DNA of 64,000 nt, from assembly GCA_903873905.1 (NCBI GenBank), contig CAIQQJ010000115.1:1-64000 (forward strand), written 5' to 3'. Made by a program: the position numbers and the translations under genes. This DNA comes from an uncultured Flavobacteriales bacterium (GTDB lineage: Bacteria; Bacteroidota; Bacteroidia; Palsa-965). This document shows positions 53,125 through 62,144 of this stretch, piece after piece (the first letter of the stretch is position 1; every line of letters starts with the position of its first letter). The notes beneath the pieces are model-generated. The model did no database searches and was not told where the DNA came from. It saw nothing but the letters and a program-made list of their open reading frames with translations.

Positions 53125-53943
53125 CTACAGAAATATATCCACCATCAATTCCGCTCCCGGCACAACTGAGTAGTGTGACAAATCCGTAATTCCTTCTTTT
53201 GCCAACACTTCATCGTCGAGGAAAAAATTTCCGGTTGTTTCTTTTGAATTTTTACTGAGAATATAATAAGCAGCGTCAGCCAAAATTTCCGGCTTGCGCG
53301 ACTTCAACATCATTTCTTCTCCACCCAAAATATTTTTTACCGCAGCAGTTGCAATCGTGGTTCTTGGCCACAAACAATTTGCTGCAATTCCATCCTTGCG
53401 CAATTCTTCAGACATTCCCCAAGTGAGCATACTCATTCCAAATTTACTTAGTGTATAAGGAGCGAAATGCGAAAACCATCTTTTATCCAAACTCAAAGGC
53501 GGCGACATGGTGAGAATATGTCCGTTGGAAGATTTTTTCAAATGTGGAATGCAATGACGGGAAACCAAATACGTTCCGCGCGAATTGATGTCTACCATCA
53601 AATCATATTGTTTGGCAGGAAGAAGTGAAACAGGAGAAAGATTAATGGCACTCGCATTGTTCACGAGAATATCTATTCCACCAAAAGTTTTTACCGCTTC
53701 GGCCACAGCAGCTACAACTTGCTCCTCTTCTCGGATATCACATTTCACAGCCAATCCCTTTCCTCCTGCTGCATTGATTTCCTCCACAGCAGAAAAAATT
53801 GTTCCTCCGAGTTTGGGATTCTCCTCTGTAGATTTTGCCGCAATGATAATGTTCGCGCCTTCCGATGCCAATTTCAATGCAATCGCTTTTCCAATCCCGC
53901 GAGATCCGCCAGTGATGAAAACTGTTTTTCCTTTATAGTACAT
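53125..53943 (-). CDS. short-chain dehydrogenase/reductase (HSDL2-like)
   Basis: Rossmann-fold NAD(P)-dependent oxidoreductase. Cofactor loop TGGSRGIG (11-18), NNAS at 95-98, catalytic Ser147 (TMSPPLSL) and Tyr163/Lys167 in YTLSK. The stretch NCLWPRTTIATAAVKNILGG and the ending with FFLDDEVLAKEGITDLSHYSV match the hydroxysteroid-dehydrogenase-like-2 (HSDL2) branch more than FabG. Substrate unknown; fatty-acid or alcohol metabolism would fit. 272 residues. Its upstream side borders the repeat-flanked four-helix-bundle cassette. Confidence 0.9.
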   Translation of the reverse strand: MYYKGKTVFITGGSRGIGKAIALKLASEGANIIIAAKSTEENPKLGGTIFSAVEEINAAGGKGLAVKCDIREEEQVVAAVAEAVKTFGGIDILVNNASAINLSPVSLLPAKQYDLMVDINSRGTYLVSRHCIPHLKKSSNGHILTMSPPLSLDKRWFSHFAPYTLSKFGMSMLTWGMSEELRKDGIAANCLWPRTTIATAAVKNILGGEEMMLKSRKPEILADAAYYILSKNSKETTGNFFLDDEVLAKEGITDLSHYSVVPGAELMVDIFL

Positions 53944-53989
53944 TTTGCAAAGTTAGGTTATTGCATGAACTCTTTCAGTACGAACTTTT

Positions 53990-54033
53990 GAATATCGAAT
54001 ATCGAACACTGAATATCGAACATCGAAGGAAAT
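53990..54033 (+). repeat. left inverted repeat of the four-helix-bundle cassette
   Basis: GAATATCGAATATCGAACAC, then TGAATATCGAACATCGAAGG. Same family as the nadE copy and as 54493-54537, with one unit fewer at the front and one more at the back. It points into the cassette, as does the right copy. Confidence 0.88.
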
Positions 54034-54124
54034 AAAAAAAATGAAGGTCGGTTTTTCGGATTCGAGAATTTTTAGACCTTTGGCAACTGTTTTAAAATTA
54101 TTTTACTTTTTATTAATTTATTTT

Positions 54125-54493
54125 ATGGAACAGAAGAAATTTGATTTACAAGAAAGACTTATTGATTTTTCGATTGCAATTATGGAGATATCAGAGTCAT
54201 TACATTCAACTTTTGCATCAAAACACATTGGAGGACAATTATTGCGTTCAGGCACCTCACCTGCTTTAAATTATGGTGAAGCTCAAAGTGCTGAATCACC
54301 AGCCGACTTCGTTCACAAAATGAAAGTTTGCTTGAAGGAATTGAGAGAAACATTGATCGGACTAAAAATCATCAGCAAAAAACCTTTGACAAACAACCTT
54401 GAAATTGTGAACAAGTCATCCGTCGAATGTAATGAACTCATATCGATATTTGTAAAAAGTATCCAAACGGCAAATAAAAATCGTCAGAACTAA
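54125..54493 (+). CDS. four-helix-bundle protein (S23 / 23S rRNA IVP-like)
   Basis: 122-residue all-helical protein. I start at ATG 54125 (MEQKKFDLQERLIDFSIAI); the ORF track start adds 28 unrelated residues. Characteristic stretches: FASKHIGGQLLRSGTSPALNYGEAQSAESPADFVHKMKVCLKELRET and later IVNKSSVECNELISIFVKSI. The family (TIGR02436) includes proteins encoded in 23S rRNA intervening sequences and is related to the accessory Avd protein of diversity-generating retroelements, where it binds nucleic acid. Here it stands alone, flanked by inverted 45-bp repeats, the right one overlapping its stop codon, which resembles a small mobile cassette. Confidence 0.88.
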   Translation: MEQKKFDLQERLIDFSIAIMEISESLHSTFASKHIGGQLLRSGTSPALNYGEAQSAESPADFVHKMKVCLKELRETLIGLKIISKKPLTNNLEIVNKSSVECNELISIFVKSIQTANKNRQN

Positions 54494-54537
54494 TTCACTT
54501 CGATATTCGGTGTTCGATATTCGATATTCAATATTCC
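54493..54537 (-). repeat. right inverted repeat of the four-helix-bundle cassette
   Basis: On the minus strand GGAATATTGAATATCGAATA and onward, identical to the copy inside nadE apart from one base, and the inverse of the left copy at 53990. It begins at the last base of the four-helix-bundle stop codon and ends seven bases before the next start codon. Confidence 0.93.
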
Positions 54538-54543
54538 TTTTTT

Positions 54544-55605
54544 ATGACAAAACCTGTAATCAGCGGCATACAACAAGTTGGAATCGGAATTCCTGATGTG
54601 CATGCGGCATTCAAATGGTACCGACAAAATTTCGGGATGGACATTCCTGTCTTTGAAGAAAAGGCGGAAGCAAATTTGATGTTGCCCTACACCGGAGGAA
54701 AACCACATTGGCGTCATGCAATTCTCGCCTTGAATATGAAAGGTGGTGGTGGATTTGAAATTTGGCAATACACTTCGCGTGTTCCCGTTCCTGTGAGTTT
54801 TGAAATTCAATTAGGCGACATCGGACATTTTGTAACACGAATGAAATCTTCCGATGTGAAAGGTTCTTATGAATTCTTGAAAAACAAAGGCCTTGATATT
54901 TTGGGTGAATTACAAAATTCTCCTGATGGCAATCCCACTTTTTTTGTGCGCGATCCGTGGGGAAATATTTTTCAGATTGTTCCGGGAACAGATTGGTTCG
55001 GAAAAGGAAAACAATTGACAGGCGGTCCTTCCGGTGCATTGCTGGGTGTAACTGACATTGAAAAATCCAAGATATTCTATAATGAAATTCTTGGTTATGA
55101 TACAGTCATTTACGACAAGAGCGGAAAATTTGATGATTTGAAAAACCTTCCTGGTGGAGATGTGGAAGTGCGTCGTGTGCTGTTGAAACATTCCAAACCA
55201 CGTGCAGGAGCATTTTCAAGATTGCTCGGATCATCCATGATCGAATTGGTGCAAGTGATAGGTAAGAAACCAAGAAATATTTTCGAAGGAAGGTATTGGG
55301 GCGATCGTGGATTCATTCATTTGAGTTTCGATATCATTGGCATGAAAGAAATGCAAACGTTATGTGAATCGAAAGGGCATCCCTTTACTGTTGATAGCGC
55401 AAAAAGTTTTGATATGGGAGAAGCAGCAGGACATTTTGTTTACATCGAAGATCCGGATGGAACATTGATTGAAATGGTGGAAACACATAAAGTTCCCGTG
55501 CTGAAAAAAATCGGTTGGTATTTGAATCTGAAAAATCGTCCTGCAGAAAAAGCTCTTCCAGATTGGATGGTGAAATCAATGGCGATGAATCGGGTGAAGG
55601 ATTGA
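54544..55605 (+). CDS. two-domain VOC (glyoxalase/dioxygenase-fold) protein
   Basis: 353 residues with two vicinal-oxygen-chelate modules: residues about 1-150 (GIQQVGIGIPDVHAAFKWYRQNFGM, FFVRDPWGNIFQIVPG) and about 165-310 (LLGVTDIEKSKIFYNEILGYD, FIHLSFDIIGMKEMQ, YIEDPDGTLIEMVETHKVP). Each module keeps the PxGNxF/DGTLIE end that supplies a metal ligand. Family members include glyoxalase I, dioxygenases and resistance proteins, so the reaction is open. The gene begins seven bases after the repeat cassette and its stop codon lies inside an inverted repeat shared with the next gene. Confidence 0.85.
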   Translation: MTKPVISGIQQVGIGIPDVHAAFKWYRQNFGMDIPVFEEKAEANLMLPYTGGKPHWRHAILALNMKGGGGFEIWQYTSRVPVPVSFEIQLGDIGHFVTRMKSSDVKGSYEFLKNKGLDILGELQNSPDGNPTFFVRDPWGNIFQIVPGTDWFGKGKQLTGGPSGALLGVTDIEKSKIFYNEILGYDTVIYDKSGKFDDLKNLPGGDVEVRRVLLKHSKPRAGAFSRLLGSSMIELVQVIGKKPRNIFEGRYWGDRGFIHLSFDIIGMKEMQTLCESKGHPFTVDSAKSFDMGEAAGHFVYIEDPDGTLIEMVETHKVPVLKKIGWYLNLKNRPAEKALPDWMVKSMAMNRVKD

Positions 55606-55637
55606 TTTCAAATTGCAGATGTGCAGATTGCAAATTA
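55601..55637 (+). repeat. left arm of a 37-bp inverted repeat
   Basis: ATTGATTTCAAATTGCAGAT and onward. It matches 33 of 37 bases of the reverse complement of 55834-55870. The arm contains the TGA stop of the VOC gene. Confidence 0.85.
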
Positions 55638-55686
55638 TTAAAAAAAAATCAGGAGCACACCAATATGGTTTTCCAGCAACTCTTCT

Positions 55687-55758
55687 CCCGCCTTCTGCTA
55701 CAAGTCCTCGTCCCAACAGAAATGTTGGGACTGTGGGCTTTTCGCGGCAGTCGGGGCT
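55687..55758 (-). repeat. dispersed palindromic element, type 2
   Basis: CCGCCTTCTGCTACAAGTCC, palindrome TCCCAACAGAAATGTTGGGA (55711-55730), then TGTGGGCTTTTCGCGGCAGTCGGGGCT. The palindrome is identical to that at 15437-15456 and the flanks follow the same plan. Confidence 0.85.
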
Positions 55759-55783
55759 ATTTTCGAACACTTCAGTTTCAAAC

Positions 55784-55815
55784 AAAAAAACACGGAGGCA
55801 CGGAGGAGTTTCAAT
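55784..55815. repeat. copy of a CACGG-type dispersed repeat
   Basis: AAAAAAACACGGAGGCACGG followed by AGGAGTTTCAAT. A related copy lies on the minus strand at 11001-11030. It sits inside the 260-bp convergent gap between the two inverted repeat arms. Confidence 0.6.
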
Positions 55816-55833
55816 TTGATATCATCACATTTC

Positions 55834-55870
55834 TAATCTGAAATCTGCACATCTGAAATCTGAAATCAAT
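55834..55870 (-). repeat. right arm of a 37-bp inverted repeat
   Basis: On the minus strand ATTGATTTCAGATTTCAGAT and onward, pairing with 55601-55637 (33 of 37 bases). It contains the TGA stop of the acyltransferase gene, so both convergent genes end inside the same repeat. Confidence 0.85.
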
Positions 55871-57242
55871 CTGCTCCCAAGGGAAATTTAGCTTTCAATA
55901 GTTCTACTTCCTCAACAATTTCGTTTCTCATTTTCTGAACCTCCCCTACTTCACTACTATTTTTCATCAAGAGAAATTTCCTTGCTCCATTTGCTTTTTT
56001 CACCAGCACATACAATTCCTGCGCAAGCATTCCTGTAATGGGAACCAGCAACATAAATGCTCCAAGTAAATACCAATTACGAAACACAAGTGCTACAACA
56101 AGACTTTGTGCTAGCCAATAAAACTGCCAAAGAAATGCGGCAATCGTAGCATTGACAGAAGCTTGCCATTCAATATTCTTTGCAACCTTTTTAGCAATGA
56201 CGTAAGGAACTTTGTAGGGAACATAATTGGTGATCAATCCAAATAGCCAGATGGGAGAAAACAGCAGGAAAATAAAATAATTGAATACAATTCCTCCACT
56301 TTTCAATTCTCCCAAATTATTTTTTTCAACGATCCAGTCTCTTGTATGAAGTGCTTTTATTTTACTGAAATAAATCGCCACTTTTTCACGCAATGCAGTA
56401 ACACGACTTGATTCCACCTTTTCACATTCCTTCAACAAATGTGTAATTTCCTTTGAGATACGAAATGTCTCTGTCTGATTATTTGGATTGCGATATTCCT
56501 CCTTCGACCACTTCTTCACAAACATTTGTTCCAGTTGATAAACCAATTCATCATTCGCCTTATCATCAATAATGATAAGCTGTTGAGCCATCCGTTTTTC
56601 AAGATCACGCGTAAACAAATTCATTGCACGTGCCTTGTTCGTTTTATAAATCTCCTCGTAATCCTTTGCTGCAAATGGTTCTCCAAAACGAACGTGAAAT
56701 CTACTTCTGAATTTCCATGGTGTTGCGGAATAATTTAATCCAACAGGAATAATAGTGAGATTGAGTTTGAAATCATTTCGTTCTTCTGCTGTTAAAGCAA
56801 TTCGCGCCGTCCCTTTTTTCAAACTTCGCAACCTTCGTTCCTGAATGCAAAGTCCTTCGGAATAAATCATGATTGGTTTATTTTCGGAAAGCACCTGCGT
56901 ACAACGATCAATCATCTCATCATTCTTGGAGAGATTTTCAGCACCTTCCAACAATCTGTAAATGGGAATAATTCCAATGAACCCTAAAAATTTTGCAATC
57001 ATTTTATTGCTAAAAGCATCAGATCGTGCAAGCGACCAAGTGCGGCGGTTAACGGTAGCTCCCAATAAAAGCGCATCCATAAAGGCATTCGGATGATTGG
57101 AGCAAAACAACACTGGTCTGTCCTTGGGAATATTTTCCATTCCAACTGAATGTTTCACTCGATTATGTCGATAGAAATATCCCAGAAAAATATTTAAAAC
57201 TGACCAGAGGTAATTGTAAAAAATGTAAGCTATAATTTTCAT
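55866..57242 (-). CDS. PlsC-family glycerolipid acyltransferase
   Basis: 458-residue membrane-associated acyltransferase. I start at ATG 57242 (MKIIAYIFYNYLW); the track start adds 29 residues. Catalytic motif LFCSNHPNAFMDALL near residue 50, glycine/glutamate motif MIYSEGLCIQERRLRSLKKGTARIA near 145, and VIPVGLNYS. After a helical middle part a membrane pair follows (FNYFIFLLFSPIWLFGLITNYVPY and WYLLGAFMLLVPITGMLAQELY). This long form with a C-terminal membrane section is frequent in Bacteroidota and is annotated as 1-acyl-sn-glycerol-3-phosphate acyltransferase or glycerol-3-phosphate acyltransferase; the exact acceptor is unknown. Confidence 0.9.
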   Translation of the reverse strand: MKIIAYIFYNYLWSVLNIFLGYFYRHNRVKHSVGMENIPKDRPVLFCSNHPNAFMDALLLGATVNRRTWSLARSDAFSNKMIAKFLGFIGIIPIYRLLEGAENLSKNDEMIDRCTQVLSENKPIMIYSEGLCIQERRLRSLKKGTARIALTAEERNDFKLNLTIIPVGLNYSATPWKFRSRFHVRFGEPFAAKDYEEIYKTNKARAMNLFTRDLEKRMAQQLIIIDDKANDELVYQLEQMFVKKWSKEEYRNPNNQTETFRISKEITHLLKECEKVESSRVTALREKVAIYFSKIKALHTRDWIVEKNNLGELKSGGIVFNYFIFLLFSPIWLFGLITNYVPYKVPYVIAKKVAKNIEWQASVNATIAAFLWQFYWLAQSLVVALVFRNWYLLGAFMLLVPITGMLAQELYVLVKKANGARKFLLMKNSSEVGEVQKMRNEIVEEVELLKAKFPLGAD

Positions 57243-57448
57243 AGTGGTTACGGCAAAGATAGAATCTCCTCGGGACAATCTAAAGGCCTGTTGTAAAACG
57301 CTGTTGGGATAGCTGGACCTTACCAACAAACAAAATTTGCATAATTCTTACAAGAGGAAGGTGAGAAAGGTTTTGGGTTTCTGTAACAACTACGATTAGG
57401 ATAAGTTTACTAGAGATAATTCCAAGTTCATTTTAACCCCAATGTAAC

Positions 57449-59218
57449 ATGAAATATTTTAACGCGATTGTTTTGACAGTGTTCGGTTCCGTCCGCCTCT
57501 TGGGTCAATTTGGTCCATTAAGTCCTTCGTCAGGAACAAATAATTCTGAGACGGGAACAATTGCTTGGAACACTCCTGAAAACATCACCGCGAGTGACAA
57601 TGCATATGCTTCCGTTTCTACTTCTGCGAATACGAATTATCTCTTTGGAACAAATTTTGGTTTTACCATTACAGGCCCGGTTAATATAGATGGAATTCAA
57701 GTTGAAATTGAAAAGAAAGAATTATCTCCAAATGCAGTAGGTATTCTCAATGACTGGTCAAATGGACTTACCAAAACTATTTCTTCAGGCACTAATCGTT
57801 GCCTCATTGTAGTAGCTGCAATAGAAAACGGAAATAGCATCCGTGATATTACGAGCATTAAATACGGAGGAATGGCAATGACACAAGTGCTAGAAATTTC
57901 TTCAGGTAATACAACAGGATTTTCCGATAAATTGGAAGTTTGGATGTTGCTGGAAAGTGATATCAGTTCTGCCGTGGGGACAATTATTGCACCAACTTAT
58001 GCCGCCGGAACAGTTTTGGAAGATGTTGAATTCTATGCAAGTATTGTTTTTCAGGATGTAGATCAGACTTCTCCCGTTTATAGCAGCCAAACAACTGCAA
58101 GTAATACATCTACAAATCCACACCAGCTCTCTGCGCCATTTAATACGCTCTTGAATGGCATGAGTGTTGCCGGTGTAATATGCGGGAACAATACAACACC
58201 CAATTCAACCTCTGGAGGGACAAATACCTATTCCATCAATTCCACTTTTCTTGAAGGAGAAGATATTTATTTATCCAATGCATCTGCTACGACTTCGGGT
58301 TGTTCCATCGAAACCTCAACCAAAGCATGTACAGTGAGCGGAACAGAACAGCCATCATTTACATTTGCAGGAACCGTTAACCGTGCAGCTATGTTTGGCT
58401 TCACACTTCAACGTGCACGAGGGCTTGACAATTCAGTTTACCTTCTGAAAGCAAATGTCCTCGTAGGAGATAACAAAGCTCCCACTGCAACGTCGTGGCC
58501 AACAAGCGACACCTATGTTTCATATGGCAATTCCACAGATTTGTGGGGAACTACCTGGACGCTTTCCGATATTAACAACACAAACTTTGGTGCTGCCTTA
58601 AGTGCTTCAAAACATAATGGAAATCTCCAAGTCGATCATTTTCGGATTACCGTTTACACAACAAGTACACTTCCAATTGAACTTTTGGAATTTAATGCAG
58701 TCCCTTCCGAAAATCAAGTAAACACACAATGGGTGACTGCAACTGAACAAAACAATAATTATTTTGAAGTTGAAAGAACCACCGACGGCTTCACTTTTAA
58801 AACAATCGGTTTGATAAATGGATTCGGGAATTCTTCATCACCACATAGCTATGAAATGGCAGACACAACTCCTGTAGTTGGTGTTGCTTATTACCGACTG
58901 AAGCAAGTAGATTTTAACGGGGAATACAGTTATTCCCCTATCGTTACTGTCACTTTTAATAAAAAAGCAGAAGCAACAATTTATCCAAATCCAAGTTTGG
59001 ATGGTGTATTCACATTTCTTCAGGAAACACAATACACCAATAATGAAGTTGCCATTTTTTCTACAGACCTAAAACTCATAAAAAAAATCATTGTTGCTCC
59101 TGGGGAAAAAGCAATCATCAGCATTGCAGATCAACCTGAAGGAATTTATTTTCTGATCTATGAAGAAAATGGAATAAGACAAGTATCTAAAGTCCAGAAA
59201 ATATCCAGGGATAAATAA
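57449..59218 (+). CDS. T9SS type A cargo protein
   Basis: 589-residue secreted protein. Signal peptide MKYFNAIVLTVFGSVRLLGQ; the body is beta-rich and Ser/Thr/Asn-rich, with two concanavalin-like or adhesive modules suggested by GIQVEIEKKELSPNA and DSYVSYGNSTDLWGTTWTLSDINNTNFG-type stretches. Toward the end comes LPIELLEFNAVPSENQVNTQWVTATEQNNNYFEVERT, a segment often found just before sorting domains, and then the type A domain ATIYPNPSLDGVFTF, QPEGIYFLIYEENGI, QVSKVQKI. Passenger function is unknown. It is followed 114 bp later by another T9SS cargo gene. Confidence 0.85.
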   Translation: MKYFNAIVLTVFGSVRLLGQFGPLSPSSGTNNSETGTIAWNTPENITASDNAYASVSTSANTNYLFGTNFGFTITGPVNIDGIQVEIEKKELSPNAVGILNDWSNGLTKTISSGTNRCLIVVAAIENGNSIRDITSIKYGGMAMTQVLEISSGNTTGFSDKLEVWMLLESDISSAVGTIIAPTYAAGTVLEDVEFYASIVFQDVDQTSPVYSSQTTASNTSTNPHQLSAPFNTLLNGMSVAGVICGNNTTPNSTSGGTNTYSINSTFLEGEDIYLSNASATTSGCSIETSTKACTVSGTEQPSFTFAGTVNRAAMFGFTLQRARGLDNSVYLLKANVLVGDNKAPTATSWPTSDTYVSYGNSTDLWGTTWTLSDINNTNFGAALSASKHNGNLQVDHFRITVYTTSTLPIELLEFNAVPSENQVNTQWVTATEQNNNYFEVERTTDGFTFKTIGLINGFGNSSSPHSYEMADTTPVVGVAYYRLKQVDFNGEYSYSPIVTVTFNKKAEATIYPNPSLDGVFTFLQETQYTNNEVAIFSTDLKLIKKIIVAPGEKAIISIADQPEGIYFLIYEENGIRQVSKVQKISRDK

Positions 59219-59299
59219 AAACAGGAATTTGCTGAGTTGCATTCAGTGAGAATGACACAAACCTTCAAATTTGGATCGAAATCTTTCCCGATTTTTCGC

Positions 59300-59307
59300 T
59301 AAATTTG
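59300..59307 (+). promoter_or_regulatory. -7 promoter box for the beta-propeller gene
   Basis: TAAATTTG matches the Bacteroidota -7 consensus TAnnTTTG exactly, 25 bp before the ATG at 59333. The nearest upstream TTTG lies 26 bp away, farther than usual, so the -33 box is uncertain. Confidence 0.4.
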
Positions 59308-59332
59308 AGTGTTCCCACTCAATTATTCCTAA

Positions 59333-62011
59333 ATGAAAAATCTCTTTACACTTCTTGCATTTTTGCTTGCCTTCCAATTGAGCGCTCAAAAATTCATTAA
59401 ACCATCAACAGAAAAACCAATCACATTTACTGAAATGCAAAGACAGTATAATGATTGGAAAAAAACGGTTGATCTGAAAAAAATTAAAGGCTGGAAATAT
59501 TTCTCACGTTGGGAAGAGGATATGCTTTTACACACCAATGCACAAGGTGAAATTGCTGACCCTACTGATTATATCAATGCTGCAATTGATGTTGCCAATC
59601 AAAAACAGGCTGCATCATCACGACAAATGACAAGTGCCGCTTGGTACCCTGTAGGTCCGAATGCTGTTCCGAATAACCTTACTGGTTATATGGAAAATGG
59701 AATTGGCAGAATTAATTGCATTGCGTTTCATCCTACAAATGCAAACACTTATTTCGTTGGCGTTGCACAAGGGGGAATGTGGAAAACAAGCAACAACGGA
59801 ACATCGTGGACTCCGCTTACTGATAATCTTCCCATCACACGCATCAGCGACATTTGTATTGATCCAAGTGATCCGAATAACACCATGTATATTTCTGTTT
59901 GTGATTTTGAATATATTGGCTTCGGACTTTATCTCAATGGAAGAAAAAGAAATACGCATTACGGACTTGGAGTTTACAAAACCACAGATGGCGGTTTGAC
60001 TTGGAATCCGACTGGATTGACTTTTCAAATGACACAAGGCGATGCTTCCTTGATCCGAAAAATAATTGTTGATCCAACAAACAGCAACAATATTCTCGCT
60101 TGTGGTGTAACAGGAATGTATCGCTCCACAAATGCTGGTGTAACATGGACAAATGTAAATCCCGGTTTATTCTGGGATATGCAAAAAGACCCTGTGACTT
60201 CTAATACAATTTATGCTGCAACAGGTTGGGTAATGAATTCAAATGATGGAAGCGCATCCATTTTGAAATCAACAAATTTTGGTTTGACATGGACAACCTT
60301 GACAACTGGAATTCCTGCAACAGGATCTGTGCAAAGAATCAAATTAGCCATTGCTCCTTCCGATCCGAATTATATTTATGCAATTGCCGTAGACAACCAA
60401 AGTGGTTTATATGGAATTTATAAATCGACAAATGCAGGAACGAATTGGACATTTATTCCAGCAACAACAAATATTTTAGAAGGTGGAGATGGAACAAATT
60501 CAGGAGGACAAGGAACCTATGATTTGGGATTTATGGTTAATCCAACAAATAGAAATGTGTTATACGTTGGTGGCGTGAATTTGTGGGGCTCATCTAATGG
60601 CGGAACATCTTTTGATCCTGCAAGCCATTGGACATTAAGTTATGGTCCAACCATTCATGGTGACATCCATTTCATTGCACCAAATCCAGTGACAGGTGAG
60701 ATTTATGTTTGCAGTGATGGAGGAGTGTTTCGAACAGCAAGTTTTCTTACACAAACTTGGAACGCTGCAAATGGTGGATCACCATGGCCAACGCAATGGA
60801 CACATATCAGTGATGGTATGCAGATTTCTTCATTCTACAGAATTTCAAGTTCAAAAAATGTTGCAGGAAGATTAGTTGTGGGTGCCCAGGATAACGCTTC
60901 GATGTATTTCTCGAATAATGCATGGAGTACAATTTTCGGTGGAGATGGAATGGATAATTATTTAGACCCAGTGAATAATCTGAAAATTATCGGATCAAGT
61001 CAGTATGGATATTTTTACATGTCGCTTGATGATGGACTTTCAGATGCCGGAACAAATCCGAATGTAAATGGTGAAGCAGGAGAATGGACCTCACCAATTA
61101 TTGCGAACTACAATCAATACGGAACAATTTACGCTGGATTTGAAAATGTGGTAAAGACCACAAATGGTGGAAACAATTGGAGTGCAATTTCCAATTTTCC
61201 AAATCTCGGAAATGCACAGGAAGTTTGCGCCATTGCAGTTTCAAATTCTAATAGCCAGGTTATTTATGCTGCCAAGAGAGTTCACTATGAATATGGACTT
61301 CCTTCGTTGTTATATAAAACAACCAATGGTGGTGGCCTGTGGACAAACATCACAGCTGGTCTTCCCGATTCCTTGTATTTTACGAGTGTGGAAATAAGTG
61401 AAACGGATCCGCTCACGGCTTATGTAGCAATGGCTGGTTTTTGTGCGGCGGATAAAATTTTCCGTACAACAAATGGAGGAACAAGTTGGACAAACATTTC
61501 CTACAATCTCCCGAATGTTCCTGTGAATTGTATTAAATATGTTCCAAGTGCAAATACTGTAATCATCGCAACCGATCTTGGTGTTTATATGTTAGACGTA
61601 CCAAACAACACATGGGTTTTGCGCAGTACAGGATTGCCGAATGTAATTTGTTCAGATATTGAGTTCAATGTTCCTCTGAATAAAATTTATCTCAGCACAT
61701 TCGGAAGAGGAATTTGGGCAACAGATCTCGACGTATTTACAAATCTTCAAAACACAGCAACAAGCAACTCTGAACTCACGCTTTTCCCTTCACCAAACAA
61801 TGGATCGTTTTCCATTGGCTTGAATGACGAAAATTCCTTAGATGAAAAACTCAATCTGGAAATCATCGACATCAATGGAAGGATTATTCAAACTGCTGTT
61901 CTTTCCGGACAAGCTCAATACGATTTACATTACGACCTTGCTCCAGGAATGTATTATGCAAGAGTGCACGGAACAAAACACAATGGCGTGAAAAGTTTTA
62001 TTGTTCAGTGA
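59333..62011 (+). CDS. T9SS type A cargo protein with sortilin/BNR-like beta-propeller
   Basis: 892-residue secreted protein. Signal peptide MKNLFTLLAFLLAFQLSAQ, then a short propeptide-like segment, then a large beta-propeller with many repeats of the form TTDGGLTWNPTG, STNAGVTWTNVNP, STNFGLTWTTLTTGIP, TTNGGNNWSAI and TTNGGTSWTNIS, typical of BNR/Asp-box and sortilin (VPS10)-like proteins. The end is a type A sorting domain (LTLFPSPNNGSFSIGL, LAPGMYYARVHG, KSFIVQ). Such propellers in Bacteroidota are glycoside-binding or sialidase-like, but catalytic residues cannot be assigned here. No stop or frame disturbance. Confidence 0.88.
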   Translation: MKNLFTLLAFLLAFQLSAQKFIKPSTEKPITFTEMQRQYNDWKKTVDLKKIKGWKYFSRWEEDMLLHTNAQGEIADPTDYINAAIDVANQKQAASSRQMTSAAWYPVGPNAVPNNLTGYMENGIGRINCIAFHPTNANTYFVGVAQGGMWKTSNNGTSWTPLTDNLPITRISDICIDPSDPNNTMYISVCDFEYIGFGLYLNGRKRNTHYGLGVYKTTDGGLTWNPTGLTFQMTQGDASLIRKIIVDPTNSNNILACGVTGMYRSTNAGVTWTNVNPGLFWDMQKDPVTSNTIYAATGWVMNSNDGSASILKSTNFGLTWTTLTTGIPATGSVQRIKLAIAPSDPNYIYAIAVDNQSGLYGIYKSTNAGTNWTFIPATTNILEGGDGTNSGGQGTYDLGFMVNPTNRNVLYVGGVNLWGSSNGGTSFDPASHWTLSYGPTIHGDIHFIAPNPVTGEIYVCSDGGVFRTASFLTQTWNAANGGSPWPTQWTHISDGMQISSFYRISSSKNVAGRLVVGAQDNASMYFSNNAWSTIFGGDGMDNYLDPVNNLKIIGSSQYGYFYMSLDDGLSDAGTNPNVNGEAGEWTSPIIANYNQYGTIYAGFENVVKTTNGGNNWSAISNFPNLGNAQEVCAIAVSNSNSQVIYAAKRVHYEYGLPSLLYKTTNGGGLWTNITAGLPDSLYFTSVEISETDPLTAYVAMAGFCAADKIFRTTNGGTSWTNISYNLPNVPVNCIKYVPSANTVIIATDLGVYMLDVPNNTWVLRSTGLPNVICSDIEFNVPLNKIYLSTFGRGIWATDLDVFTNLQNTATSNSELTLFPSPNNGSFSIGLNDENSLDEKLNLEIIDINGRIIQTAVLSGQAQYDLHYDLAPGMYYARVHGTKHNGVKSFIVQ

Positions 62012-62121
62012 TGAATTAAAAGTTCCATTTAGTCCTGATTATTGTTCATCGAACAAAATCATAGGAACTTTTGCAAAAACAAATCATTGAAACTGTTTTA
62101 CCTCTGCTTGTGCTTCTAACT

Positions 62122-62129
62122 TATCTTTG
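62122..62129 (+). promoter_or_regulatory. -7 promoter box for the MATE gene
   Basis: TATCTTTG matches TAnnTTTG exactly, 15 bp before the ATG at 62145. It overlaps the TTG at 62127 that the ORF track uses, which argues that translation starts at 62145. Confidence 0.45.
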
Positions 62130-62144
62130 TCGCCACTGATTTTT

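Noticed and set aside
62020-62071. AAAAGTTCC / GGAACTTTT hairpin after the beta-propeller gene
   Set aside because: The loop would be over 30 nt and no T-run follows, so I do not call it a terminator.
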